A stretch of DNA of 7,496 bases, taken from positions 1 to 7,496 of the forward strand of contig CABVBB010000091.1 in assembly GCA_902496505.1 (NCBI GenBank). The letters are read 5' to 3'. The notes beneath the pieces were generated by a model. It saw only the letters and a program-made list of their open reading frames with translations, was not told the origin of the DNA and searched no databases. The DNA is from an uncultured Peptococcaceae bacterium (lineage in GTDB: Bacteria; Bacillota; Peptococcia; Peptococcales; Peptococcaceae). Positions 1 through 5,993 of the stretch are shown piece after piece; position 1 is the stretch's first letter; each line of letters starts with the position of its first letter. The translations under genes were made by a program, and so were the position numbers.

Positions 1-1031
1 GAATACTTGAAGATATGCATCCCGCTGAAGGCCATTTCATCGCAGAAAGCTAAGCAGCTGCGGAATTGATCGTCGGTCTCGCCGGGGAAGCCGACCATCA
101 GATCGGTGCTGATAGCGATATCTGGGATGGCTTGCCGGATCTTTTCCAGCTGCGCCCGGTAGTCCGCTGTATCGTACGGCCGATTCATGCGTTTGAGCAC
201 CTCATCATGCCCTGCCTGCAGCGGCAGATGCAGATGACGGCACATCCGATCATTGTGGGCGATCAGCTCGATCAGCTCATCAGAGACCTCGGTAGGTTCC
301 AGAGAGCTCAGGCGCAGGCGGATGTGATCAGTCGCGTCTAGTATCGCTTGGCAGAGCTTGGTGATATCCAGCCCGCTGCCGCCTTTTTCCTGACCGTAGG
401 CACCTAGATGGATACCCGTGAGGATGAGCTCCTTAAAGCCCGCCTCCTCCAGCTTTTTAGCCTCGGCCAAAGTATTGTCCAAACTGCGGCTGCGCAATGG
501 ACCGCGGGCATACGGGATGATGCAGTAGGTGCAGAATTGCTCGCACCCTTCCTGCACTTTGAGGTAAGCCCGCGTCATATGGATCTCACGGTCCATCGGC
601 AGTTCTTCAAAATCGGTGAAGGTCCGGCTGGCTGTTACCAGCTGCCGCTTCTGATGGTCGTGCTCAAATGCCTCCACCAGCTCGACCACATGGCTGCGCT
701 GGTTATTGCCTACCACCAGATCCACATCCTCCATGGCGGCCACTTCTTCGCTGGAGGTCTGGGCGTAGCAGCCCGTCACCAAAACGACAGCGTCTGGATT
801 GGTCTTGCGCGCTCTGCGGATCATCTGCCGCGATTTGCGGTCGCTGAGGTGGGTCACTGTGCAGGTATTGATGACATACACATCGGCAGCTTCTTCAAAA
901 TCGCCGATGGCATAGCCTGCCTGCTTGAACAGGGTCTCCATAGCCTCTGACTCGTCCTGATTGACCTTACAGCCTAATGTATGAAAGGCCGCCACCTTTT
1001 GACGGCTGGTGATTTCTTCTTGTTCACTCAT
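1..1031 (-). CDS. mtaB: tRNA (N6-threonylcarbamoyladenosine(37)-C2)-methylthiotransferase MtaB, 3' end outside window
   Basis: Radical SAM enzyme that adds a methylthio group to t6A at position 37 of ANN-decoding tRNAs, giving ms2t6A; cytoplasmic. I translated 343 codons from the ATG at 1031; the frame stays open to the window edge. The N-terminal UPF0004 domain carries three cluster cysteines, C21 (in FHTLGCKVNQ), C57 (in INTCTVT) and C88 (in VTGCYAQ). The radical SAM domain has CxxxCxxC at C163, C167 and C170, followed by IIPYARGPLRSR. The TLGCKVNQ and ARGPLRSR signatures point to MtaB rather than MiaB or RimO. The sequence ends at about MHIFKYS, so roughly the last 90-100 residues, including the expected TRAM domain, are missing because of the window, not a mutation. 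The start is supported by AGGAG at 1040-1044, 8 bases upstream. It follows rsmE, as in other Bacillota, but a terminator and a candidate promoter lie between them. Confidence 0.95.
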   Translation of the reverse strand, partial: MSEQEEITSRQKVAAFHTLGCKVNQDESEAMETLFKQAGYAIGDFEEAADVYVINTCTVTHLSDRKSRQMIRRARKTNPDAVVLVTGCYAQTSSEEVAAMEDVDLVVGNNQRSHVVELVEAFEHDHQKRQLVTASRTFTDFEELPMDREIHMTRAYLKVQEGCEQFCTYCIIPYARGPLRSRSLDNTLAEAKKLEEAGFKELILTGIHLGAYGQEKGGSGLDITKLCQAILDATDHIRLRLSSLEPTEVSDELIELIAHNDRMCRHLHLPLQAGHDEVLKRMNRPYDTADYRAQLEKIRQAIPDIAISTDLMVGFPGETDDQFRSCLAFCDEMAFSGMHIFKY

Positions 1032-1079
1032 GGTGATCACTCCTAGCTCGATGCGTCTAATGGCATCCTCTTTGTCTAA

Positions 1080-1108
1080 CTTATATATTTTAACATATTT
1101 CGAGCCAA
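1080..1108 (-). promoter_or_regulatory. candidate sigma-A-type promoter for mtaB
   Basis: On the minus strand, TTGGCT (1103-1108, four of six matches to TTGACA) and TATAAG (1080-1085, five of six matches to TATAAT) are exactly 17 bases apart in a locally AT-rich stretch. A start about 7 bases downstream would leave a leader of roughly 40 bases before the mtaB ATG. The position just after the rsmE terminator supports it. It is a consensus match by eye only. Confidence 0.5.
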
Positions 1109-1159
1109 AATAACAGCCGGGAATATTGCCGCCATTTGCCAAATCACCAGATCCACCCC

Positions 1160-1198
1160 AAAAAAGCAGAGACCGCGCCCTTTTGATCTCTGCTTTTT
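1160..1198 (-). terminator. intrinsic terminator after rsmE
   Basis: A perfect 12-base-pair stem joins 1187-1198 (read as AAAAAGCAGAGA on the minus strand) to 1161-1172 (TCTCTGCTTTTT), with a 14-base loop. The 3' arm runs into six T residues. It starts 16 bases after the rsmE stop. The A-rich opposite flank means it could also work for plus-strand transcripts, although no plus-strand gene is seen here. Confidence 0.8.
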
Positions 1199-1214
1199 CG
1201 TCATTATCAAGTTT

Positions 1215-1958
1215 TCAGCCCAGATCACCGCTTTGGTAAAGCACCATCGCCAGCGCGGCCAGACCGGCTGTTTCCGTACGCAGGATGCGCGCACCCAGGC
1301 TGATGCTCTGCGCGCCTATCTTCCGCAGTTCTTCCACCTCAGCGGCTTCTAAGCCGCCCTCCGGCCCGACCAAGAGATTGATGCGCGCGGGCAGTGTTTC
1401 AAACGTTTGGAGATGATCCCGCAGTCCCTGCGTCGCCTCGTCTTCCCACAATACCAGTGTCATCTCCTCTGGTGACAACGCCTGGACAAACTGCCGCCAA
1501 GTAAGCGGCACGCTGACTTCCGGCACAGAAAGCCGCTTGCACTGCTGACTAGCCTCTTGTGCGATCTTTTGCCAGCGCTCCGCTTTTTTGGCGCCTTTGG
1601 CCGCATCCAGCCGCACCACAGAACGTTTGGTCATGACCGGCACGATCTTGGCTGCGCCCAGCTCAGTGCATTTCTGGATGATGAGTTCCAGCTTATCGCC
1701 CTTGGGCAGCCCTTGGTAAAGAGTCACCTGCACCTGGGTATCCGCGGGTGCTGCCTTTTGCGAAAGCAGCTCGACCAGCACTTCTGTCTTCGTCATCTCT
1801 GCCAGCCGCCCAACGAACAGCCTGCCGTCGCCTGCGGCAAATTCTGCTTCCTCGCCGACTGCCATACGCAGCACGCGGCTGATGTGATGAGCCAGATCAC
1901 CATCGATCACGAGCTGATCATCCTTGATGGCCTCTGGCGCTACAAAAAAACGTCTCAT
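1215..1958 (-). CDS. rsmE: 16S rRNA (uracil(1498)-N(3))-methyltransferase RsmE
   Basis: SPOUT-class, SAM-dependent enzyme that methylates N3 of U1498 in 16S rRNA, near the decoding site of the 30S subunit. The protein is 247 residues, the usual family length. An N-terminal PUA-like part (about 1-70, starting MRRFFVAPEAI) precedes the trefoil-knot methyltransferase part. Diagnostic motifs are KGDKLELIIQKCTELG (about 86-101), EASQQCKR (135-142), LLVGPEGGL (195-203) and LGARILRTETA (221-231); the last two form the knot and SAM pocket. An in-frame upstream ATG at 2009 would add 17 residues overlapping prmA. I reject it because the family starts at MRRFF and AGGGG sits 7 bases before the 1958 ATG. 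The gene begins 4 bases after the prmA stop, so translational coupling is likely. Confidence 0.96.
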   Translation of the reverse strand: MRRFFVAPEAIKDDQLVIDGDLAHHISRVLRMAVGEEAEFAAGDGRLFVGRLAEMTKTEVLVELLSQKAAPADTQVQVTLYQGLPKGDKLELIIQKCTELGAAKIVPVMTKRSVVRLDAAKGAKKAERWQKIAQEASQQCKRLSVPEVSVPLTWRQFVQALSPEEMTLVLWEDEATQGLRDHLQTFETLPARINLLVGPEGGLEAAEVEELRKIGAQSISLGARILRTETAGLAALAMVLYQSGDLG

Positions 1959-1962
1959 CGCC

Positions 1963-2901
1963 TTACCCCTGATACTGAGCCACGATCGCGACCCAGCCCG
2001 CTTTTTCACGGATCTCCAGCACCTGGAAGCCGCCTGCTGCCAGCGCCGCTAATACGTCATCCTTGCGCGTATCAATGATGCCGGAGGAAATGAAGAGCTT
2101 CGGCCCTTTCAAATAAGCCGCCGTATCGGGGATCAAGCGAATGATGATGTCGGCTACGATATTGGCAATGATCAGATCGCCCTGACCTTTGGCCTGCGCC
2201 AGGAGATCGCTGTGAGCGACGCTGACCTTGTCCTCCAAATGATTGAGCGCGACATTTTCCGTCGCCGCCTTGACGGCCACCGTATCAAAATCCATAGCCT
2301 GCACGCGCTCAGCGCCCAAAAGCGCCGCCTGGATGGCCAAGATCCCGCTGCCAGTCCCCACGTCCAAGACCTGCATGCCCGGCGTCACGTATTTTTCCAG
2401 CAAATTGATGCACAGCGCTGTCGTCGCATGATTGCCTGTGCCAAAGGCCATACCGGGATCGATCTCGATGACCAGCTCGCCGTCTTGGGCATCATATGCT
2501 TCCCAGGTCGGTTTGATCACTGTTTTCTCGCCCACTTTATCGGGCTTGAAATAGACCTTCCAGGAATTGGCCCAGTCCTCTTCCTTGACCTCATCCAAGG
2601 ACAGGACGATCGGTGACAGCTGCATCCGCCGCTCGATCTCTTTGAGTTCCTGACGCAGTTCCTCCAGCTTGCCCACCAAAAATTCATCCTTGGCCAGATA
2701 GCCTTTGATGGTCACCTCTGTTTTGGCCAGCAGTTCCTCCGAAAATTCATGATCATCCCACTGACCGCGATGAGCGTAACTGGCGATGAGCTGCGGATCA
2801 TCGATGACCACGCCGCCGGAACCCAGCTCGTTGAACACATTGGAAATCCCGTCGATACATTCATGATCATCGACGATCAATTTGACCTCTACATAATCCA
2901 T
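1963..2901 (-). CDS. prmA: ribosomal protein L11 methyltransferase PrmA
   Basis: Class I SAM-dependent methyltransferase that trimethylates ribosomal protein L11 at amino and lysine positions; cytoplasmic. The 312 residues match the family length. The N-terminal substrate-recognition domain (about 1-95) opens with YVEVKLIVDDHECIDGISNV and keeps the GSGGVVIDDP stretch. The catalytic domain shows DPGMAFGTGNHATT (148-161), the Rossmann glycine motif DVGTGSGILA (180-189), the acidic MDFDTVAV stretch (203-210) and ANIVAD (246-251), PrmA's variant of the NPPY-type motif. The start is the ATG at 2901 with GAGG at 2910-2913, 8 bases upstream. It lies 41 bases after the MFS gene with no terminator between, and its stop nearly touches rsmE, so the two rRNA/ribosome modification genes are almost surely one transcript. 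In many Bacillota dnaJ precedes prmA; here a transporter does. Confidence 0.96.
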   Translation of the reverse strand: MDYVEVKLIVDDHECIDGISNVFNELGSGGVVIDDPQLIASYAHRGQWDDHEFSEELLAKTEVTIKGYLAKDEFLVGKLEELRQELKEIERRMQLSPIVLSLDEVKEEDWANSWKVYFKPDKVGEKTVIKPTWEAYDAQDGELVIEIDPGMAFGTGNHATTALCINLLEKYVTPGMQVLDVGTGSGILAIQAALLGAERVQAMDFDTVAVKAATENVALNHLEDKVSVAHSDLLAQAKGQGDLIIANIVADIIIRLIPDTAAYLKGPKLFISSGIIDTRKDDVLAALAAGGFQVLEIREKAGWVAIVAQYQG

Positions 2902-2942
2902 ATTTTCTGCCTCATTTCTATCATTTTGAATAGCTCACTTAC

Positions 2943-4358
2943 TTATTGCGCCAAGCGGCGTTTCTTGCTGCTCCACCAGCGCAGTCCGGTCAGGCACACG
3001 CCTACCAGACAAATGCAGGCGGCAAACAGATACACAAAATGCATGCCGTAGACGAAGGCATCCGCCCGTCCGTCAACAAAATCTGTGGTGCTGTAGCCCA
3101 ATTTGACGCTCATCATGGTGTACAAGATCACCGTGGACAAGGAGATCCCAAAGACCATGCCCAGATTACGCACCAGACCATTGATGCTGCCAGCCGTGCC
3201 CAGCTTGTCCTTCGGCACAGTAGACATGATCAGCGAGGTGTTGGGCGATTGGAACAAGCTGCCGCCAAGAGCCATCAGTGCTACGCCCAGCATATAAAAG
3301 CCCATCGGTGTGCCCACGCCCATGCCAGCCATACACAAAAGACCGCAGCTGCTGATCGAAAGTCCGATAAAGCCCAATATTTCAGAGCCGATCTTATCGG
3401 ACAGCGCCCCGCTCAGCGGCGCCACGATGAACATGACCACCGGATAGACCATCATGAACATCCCTGCCATAGCCGGCGTGACCCCCTGTACCTTAAGCAG
3501 GTAAAAAGGCTGCATGAAATTGTTGCTGGCAATAGCGAAAAAGGACAAAAACGAGCAAAAAACACTGACGCTGAACAGCTTATTTTTGAACAGTGATAGT
3601 TCCAGCATAGGCTGTGTTTTGCGCCGCTCGGTGCCGATAAAGAAGCCGCCGAGCACAAAGGCCGCTAACAAGATCAATACGCTGGTCAGATAGCTGCTGC
3701 TTTGCAGCGATTTGACACCGAAATACAGTCCAGCGATAAAGAGCATGAAAAGTACTGAGCCGCTGCCATCCAGCTTGACCTGTCCGCTTTTTTCCGATTT
3801 GGGCAGGATGCGGGCAGCCAAGGCCAAGCAGATCAGTCCCACTGGCACATTGACCAAAAAGATCATATTCCAGCTGAAATGAGAAATGATCAAGCCGCCG
3901 AAAGCTGGTCCCAGCATCGAACCCATCGCGACGAAACTGCCGGATATCCCCATAGCTCGGCCTCGTTCATTCGCCGGAAAGGTCTGCGCGATCAAGCCCT
4001 GATTGGTAGCCATAGTCGCCGACGCGCCAAAACCCTCCACCATCCGGCCGATGATCAGCATGGGATAATTGACCGCCATCGTACAGACCAGCGCGCCTGC
4101 TACGAAGACGATGATGCCGAATTTGAAGACCCGATCCTTGCCAATGACGTCACCCAAGCTGCCAAAAACCAAGATAAAGCAGATGATGATCAAAAGATTG
4201 GCCGTGATGACCCATTCCACCAGCGCCATATCCACACCCAGATCTTCTGCCATCATCGGCAGGGCCACATTGACAGAACTGCTGTCCAAACAGCACAAAA
4301 ACGTTACTAAAACCACATTGAATAATATCAGCCAACGGCCATGTTTTGTCTGCGCCAC
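2943..4358 (-). CDS. MFS transporter, DHA2 (EmrB/QacA-type) drug:H+ antiporter family
   Basis: Integral membrane proton-coupled exporter of 471 residues, the usual size for the 14-helix DHA2 family. Family marks are LDSSSVNVALPMMAEDL (24-40, the TM1 motif with acidic D25), motif A GSLGDVIGKDRV (66-77) in the TM2-TM3 loop, and the antiporter motif C GSFVAMGSMLGPAFGGL (140-156) in TM5. Hydrophobic segments continue to about residue 457, followed by a basic tail SSKKRR. The start is a GTG at 4358, with GAGG at 4368-4371 nine bases upstream; no better ATG is seen nearby. It sits 36 bases after the ACT-domain gene and 41 bases before prmA, so it is probably mid-operon. The substrate cannot be read from sequence: drugs, dyes, bile salts or small metabolites are all possible. 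No regulator gene of the TetR or MarR type is adjacent in the window. Confidence 0.9.
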   Translation of the reverse strand: MAQTKHGRWLILFNVVLVTFLCCLDSSSVNVALPMMAEDLGVDMALVEWVITANLLIIICFILVFGSLGDVIGKDRVFKFGIIVFVAGALVCTMAVNYPMLIIGRMVEGFGASATMATNQGLIAQTFPANERGRAMGISGSFVAMGSMLGPAFGGLIISHFSWNMIFLVNVPVGLICLALAARILPKSEKSGQVKLDGSGSVLFMLFIAGLYFGVKSLQSSSYLTSVLILLAAFVLGGFFIGTERRKTQPMLELSLFKNKLFSVSVFCSFLSFFAIASNNFMQPFYLLKVQGVTPAMAGMFMMVYPVVMFIVAPLSGALSDKIGSEILGFIGLSISSCGLLCMAGMGVGTPMGFYMLGVALMALGGSLFQSPNTSLIMSTVPKDKLGTAGSINGLVRNLGMVFGISLSTVILYTMMSVKLGYSTTDFVDGRADAFVYGMHFVYLFAACICLVGVCLTGLRWWSSKKRRLAQ

Positions 4359-4367
4359 CAGCTATCG

Positions 4368-4371
4368 CCTC
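4368..4371 (-). promoter_or_regulatory. ribosome binding site fixing the GTG start of the MFS gene
   Basis: GAGG on the minus strand, 9 bases before the GTG at 4358. It supports a non-ATG start, the only one among the genes in this window, which may lower the exporter's translation relative to its neighbours. Confidence 0.6.
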
Positions 4372-4394
4372 TTTTCTTCCTTTCATTTGGCTAT

Positions 4395-4760
4395 TTATAT
4401 AAAGAAATAGCCCTTTTCCTCTAATACTTTTTGAGCCTGCGCCAGATTTTTCTCCCGCACCAAAAAGTAAATATTGTCTGCTGAGGACACGGCATAGACA
4501 CCGATGCTGTTGTTGCCTAAGATCATTGCGATCTTGCCTAATATCCCCATCAAGGTGTAGACCAACTGCCCGGAGAGTGAAAACATCCGCCAGCCGTCTT
4601 CCCGCAAGGTGCATTGGGCTGGAACCACCGCAGTCCGACAGGCTAAAGTGATGCCGCTCTCCGCCTTGGTCACAAAGACATGCTCCTCTGCCAATAGCGC
4701 TGTCTCCAACGTATCCACCCGACAGATCGAATAATTTTCTTCCCACAATTTGAGCTTCAT
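4395..4760 (-). CDS. small two-domain ACT protein (COG3603/CASTOR-like)
   Basis: Predicted cytosolic ligand-binding protein of 121 residues with no catalytic domain. The C-terminal half (about 58-121) has the clear ACT pattern: WRMFSLSGQL, then MGILGKIAMILGNNSIGVYA (71-90), VSSADNIYFLVREKNLAQA and a final helix KVLEEKGYFFI. This resembles the COG3603 family of short proteins with two ACT-like domains. The N-terminal half (about 1-57, with VDTLETALLAEEHVFVTKAESGITL) would be the degenerate first domain. ACT domains usually bind amino acids or related small ligands, so a sensor role is plausible, but ligand and partner are unknown. The start at 4760 is set by AGGAGG 7 bases upstream. An in-frame ATG at 4838 lies inside the preceding terminator stem and is rejected. 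The gene is first in a likely operon with the MFS exporter, 36 bases downstream. Confidence 0.82.
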   Translation of the reverse strand: MKLKLWEENYSICRVDTLETALLAEEHVFVTKAESGITLACRTAVVPAQCTLREDGWRMFSLSGQLVYTLMGILGKIAMILGNNSIGVYAVSSADNIYFLVREKNLAQAQKVLEEKGYFFI

Positions 4761-4767
4761 ATCAATT

Positions 4768-4773
4768 CCTCCT
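4768..4773 (-). promoter_or_regulatory. strong Shine-Dalgarno site of the ACT-domain gene
   Basis: A perfect AGGAGG on the minus strand, 7 bases before the ATG at 4760. It decides the start against an in-frame ATG 78 bases upstream. Confidence 0.85.
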
Positions 4774-4793
4774 TTGCCATCGTTTTCTCTCCT

Positions 4794-4799
4794 ATTGTA
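4794..4799 (-). promoter_or_regulatory. candidate -10 box for the ACT-MFS-prmA-rsmE unit
   Basis: TACAAT on the minus strand (five of six matches to TATAAT), 34 bases before the ACT start and just after the upstream terminator. At 17-base spacing the -35 position reads TGGCGC, a poor match in a GC-rich stretch, so the promoter may be weak, activator-dependent or misjudged. No other good box is seen in the 75 bases between the terminator stem and the start. Confidence 0.35.
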
Positions 4800-4825
4800 G
4801 CGCATAACGCCCGGCCGCGCCAGAG

Positions 4826-4863
4826 CAAAAATAAACACCGCCGGCGATCTCTCACCGACGGTG
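4826..4863 (-). terminator. intrinsic terminator ending the sulP unit
   Basis: On the minus strand CACCGTCGG (4855-4863) pairs with CCGGCGGTG (4836-4844), nine positions with one mismatch and a 10-base loop, followed by TTTATTTTTG. It begins 44 bases after the stop of the 349-residue protein and separates that gene from the ACT-domain unit. Confidence 0.8.
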
Positions 4864-4874
4864 CAAAAATCTTT

Positions 4875-4906
4875 CCCATTCTCAATGGGCTAAAGCATCA
4901 TGCTTT
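4875..4906 (-). repeat. two small inverted repeats in the 3' trailer before the terminator
   Basis: AAAGCAT and ATGCTTT (4892-4906, one-base centre) and CCCATT and AATGGG (4875-4889, three-base centre) are perfect inverted repeats lying in tandem between the stop codon at 4908 and the terminator. As RNA each could form a stem of about five pairs with a five-base loop. Neither has its own T-run. They may protect the 3' end, or be chance. Confidence 0.45.
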
Positions 4907-4907
4907 C

Positions 4908-5957
4908 CTATTCTCCCTGAGCATTGAGCCGGATAGCTTTCTCCATTTCCTTCATTTCTTCCTTGTCTTCATCTGGGATCCGGAAATGAACCTCTTCCAA
5001 ACAATATTTCGCCAAGGTCAGCTTATCATTTTGTACGGCAAAGAAATTGGATTTGGGGAAGAAGGACGCCGTCTGCTTGATCTTTTTGCGGGTCTCTTTA
5101 TCATCCAAAAGATCCTTCCAGGAAATCTTTTTGCCGTGCCAATACAAGTCGAGGTCGACGATACGATCGCCGCTCTGGCTGTATTCCAGACCCATCAGCA
5201 GCTTTTTCAGCTCCAAAGGCTCCATAAAGGTCAGCAGGCGAATATGGTAAGTGCCCACTGGATCAGCAAAGGCAGTGACCTCACGATTCCAAGTCTCTGT
5301 CACAATATAGCCCAGCTTCATCACCTTGATGGCCTTGACCAGCCGATTGTACTGCAGATCATACGCTTCATAGCGGTCAAAGATACGCAGATCGACCATA
5401 TGCCAAGCATCCGGCTCAAAAGCTTTGGCCAAATAGCGCGGTGCATGGATGCGCAGATAGCCCAGCAGATGAGAGAATTCCTGCTGGATAAAGAGCGTCT
5501 CCTGATAAAATTCTCGGCGTGTGGGCTGATCGTTCATCAAAAAAGTGACGATGACGCCCTGATCATTTTCCCGCATCAACAGATCATTAAGTTTGGTGCG
5601 TTCGCATTTGAATTCTGCCTGGATCTTATCCACGACCGGCTGCTGCTCACCTAAACTGTTGAAGATGATCATCGGCGGCAGCGCACGGATGGCGCTGATC
5701 ATCTGCTGTGCTTTTTCATTCATCAAGTGGCAGAGCACATATTCCGCAGACTGCCCCAAGCCCAGATAGACTTCCTTAGCTGAGCCGTCCACCGCTACGA
5801 TGCACAGCACGCAGAGCGTCTTGGTCGTATCGACCCCTAAGCCCAGCTGCTCCATTTTTTCACATTTGAACTGCTCCATCAAATAAGCGACCATCGCCTG
5901 CTGGTCTGTCGTACGAATGGCGATCACTTTTGGTCCTGGCGCTACTAAATTCAACAT
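4908..5957 (-). CDS. uncharacterised 349-residue protein with apparent internal duplication
   Basis: I do not recognise this family. It is soluble in appearance: no signal peptide, no membrane helix, alternating short hydrophobic strands and charged helices. The first half looks like a doubled alpha/beta domain. Residues 11-79 and 97-165 align without gaps at an offset of 86, sharing Q19-Q20/Q105-Q106, FKCE at 30-33/116-119, D57/D143 and HL at 77-78/163-164. The second half is rich in aromatic and charged residues (for example AWHMVDLRIFDRYEAYDL at 184-201, and DLDLYWHGKKISWKDLL at 268-284) and ends in a highly charged helix (about 327-343). No nucleotide-binding loop, metal-binding cluster or known catalytic motif is evident. 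The start is the ATG at 5957, with a G-rich GGGGG 7 bases upstream as a modest ribosome site. It lies 36 bases after sulP with no terminator between, and is followed by one, so co-transcription with the carrier is likely. Confidence 0.85.
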   Translation of the reverse strand: MLNLVAPGPKVIAIRTTDQQAMVAYLMEQFKCEKMEQLGLGVDTTKTLCVLCIVAVDGSAKEVYLGLGQSAEYVLCHLMNEKAQQMISAIRALPPMIIFNSLGEQQPVVDKIQAEFKCERTKLNDLLMRENDQGVIVTFLMNDQPTRREFYQETLFIQQEFSHLLGYLRIHAPRYLAKAFEPDAWHMVDLRIFDRYEAYDLQYNRLVKAIKVMKLGYIVTETWNREVTAFADPVGTYHIRLLTFMEPLELKKLLMGLEYSQSGDRIVDLDLYWHGKKISWKDLLDDKETRKKIKQTASFFPKSNFFAVQNDKLTLAKYCLEEVHFRIPDEDKEEMKEMEKAIRLNAQGE

Positions 5958-5993
5958 GATGATTCCCCCAGTTCTTAAGCTGCTCCAAAAAAG

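Noticed and set aside
408..950. Plus-strand open frame of 180 codons
   Set aside because: It lies opposite mtaB, whose minus frame has all six cluster cysteines.
1076..1294. Small minus-strand open frame of 72 codons after rsmE
   Set aside because: It overlaps the rsmE end in another frame, runs through the terminator and shows no ribosome site or family resemblance.
1959..2009. Longer N-terminus for rsmE from an ATG at 2009
   Set aside because: It would overlap the prmA C-terminus by 47 bases and add 17 residues not typical of the family; MRRFF with an AGGGG site is the better start.
2946..3596. Plus-strand open frame of 216 codons opposite the MFS gene
   Set aside because: Its product is a low-complexity, H/Q/R/A-rich sequence typical of an antisense frame; the minus-strand frame has full DHA2 motifs.
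4150..4746. Minus-strand open frame of 198 codons spanning the ACT and MFS genes
   Set aside because: A shifted-frame shadow: it crosses the stop of one gene and the start of the next, while both real frames have family motifs and ribosome sites.
4761..4838. Longer N-terminus for the ACT protein from an ATG at 4838
   Set aside because: The codon lies inside the upstream terminator stem and upstream of the candidate -10, whereas AGGAGG sits 7 bases before 4760.
4864..4907. A riboswitch or attenuator between the unknown gene and the ACT gene
   Set aside because: The hairpins lie before the terminator and upstream of the ACT promoter candidate, so they belong to the trailer of the preceding unit; the ACT leader itself, at most about 30 bases, is too short.
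4986..5654. Plus-strand open frame of 222 codons opposite the unknown 349-residue gene
   Set aside because: I weighed it because the minus-strand protein is unrecognised. The minus frame is longer, has a plausible ribosome site, a trailing terminator and internal domain duplication; the plus frame has none of these.
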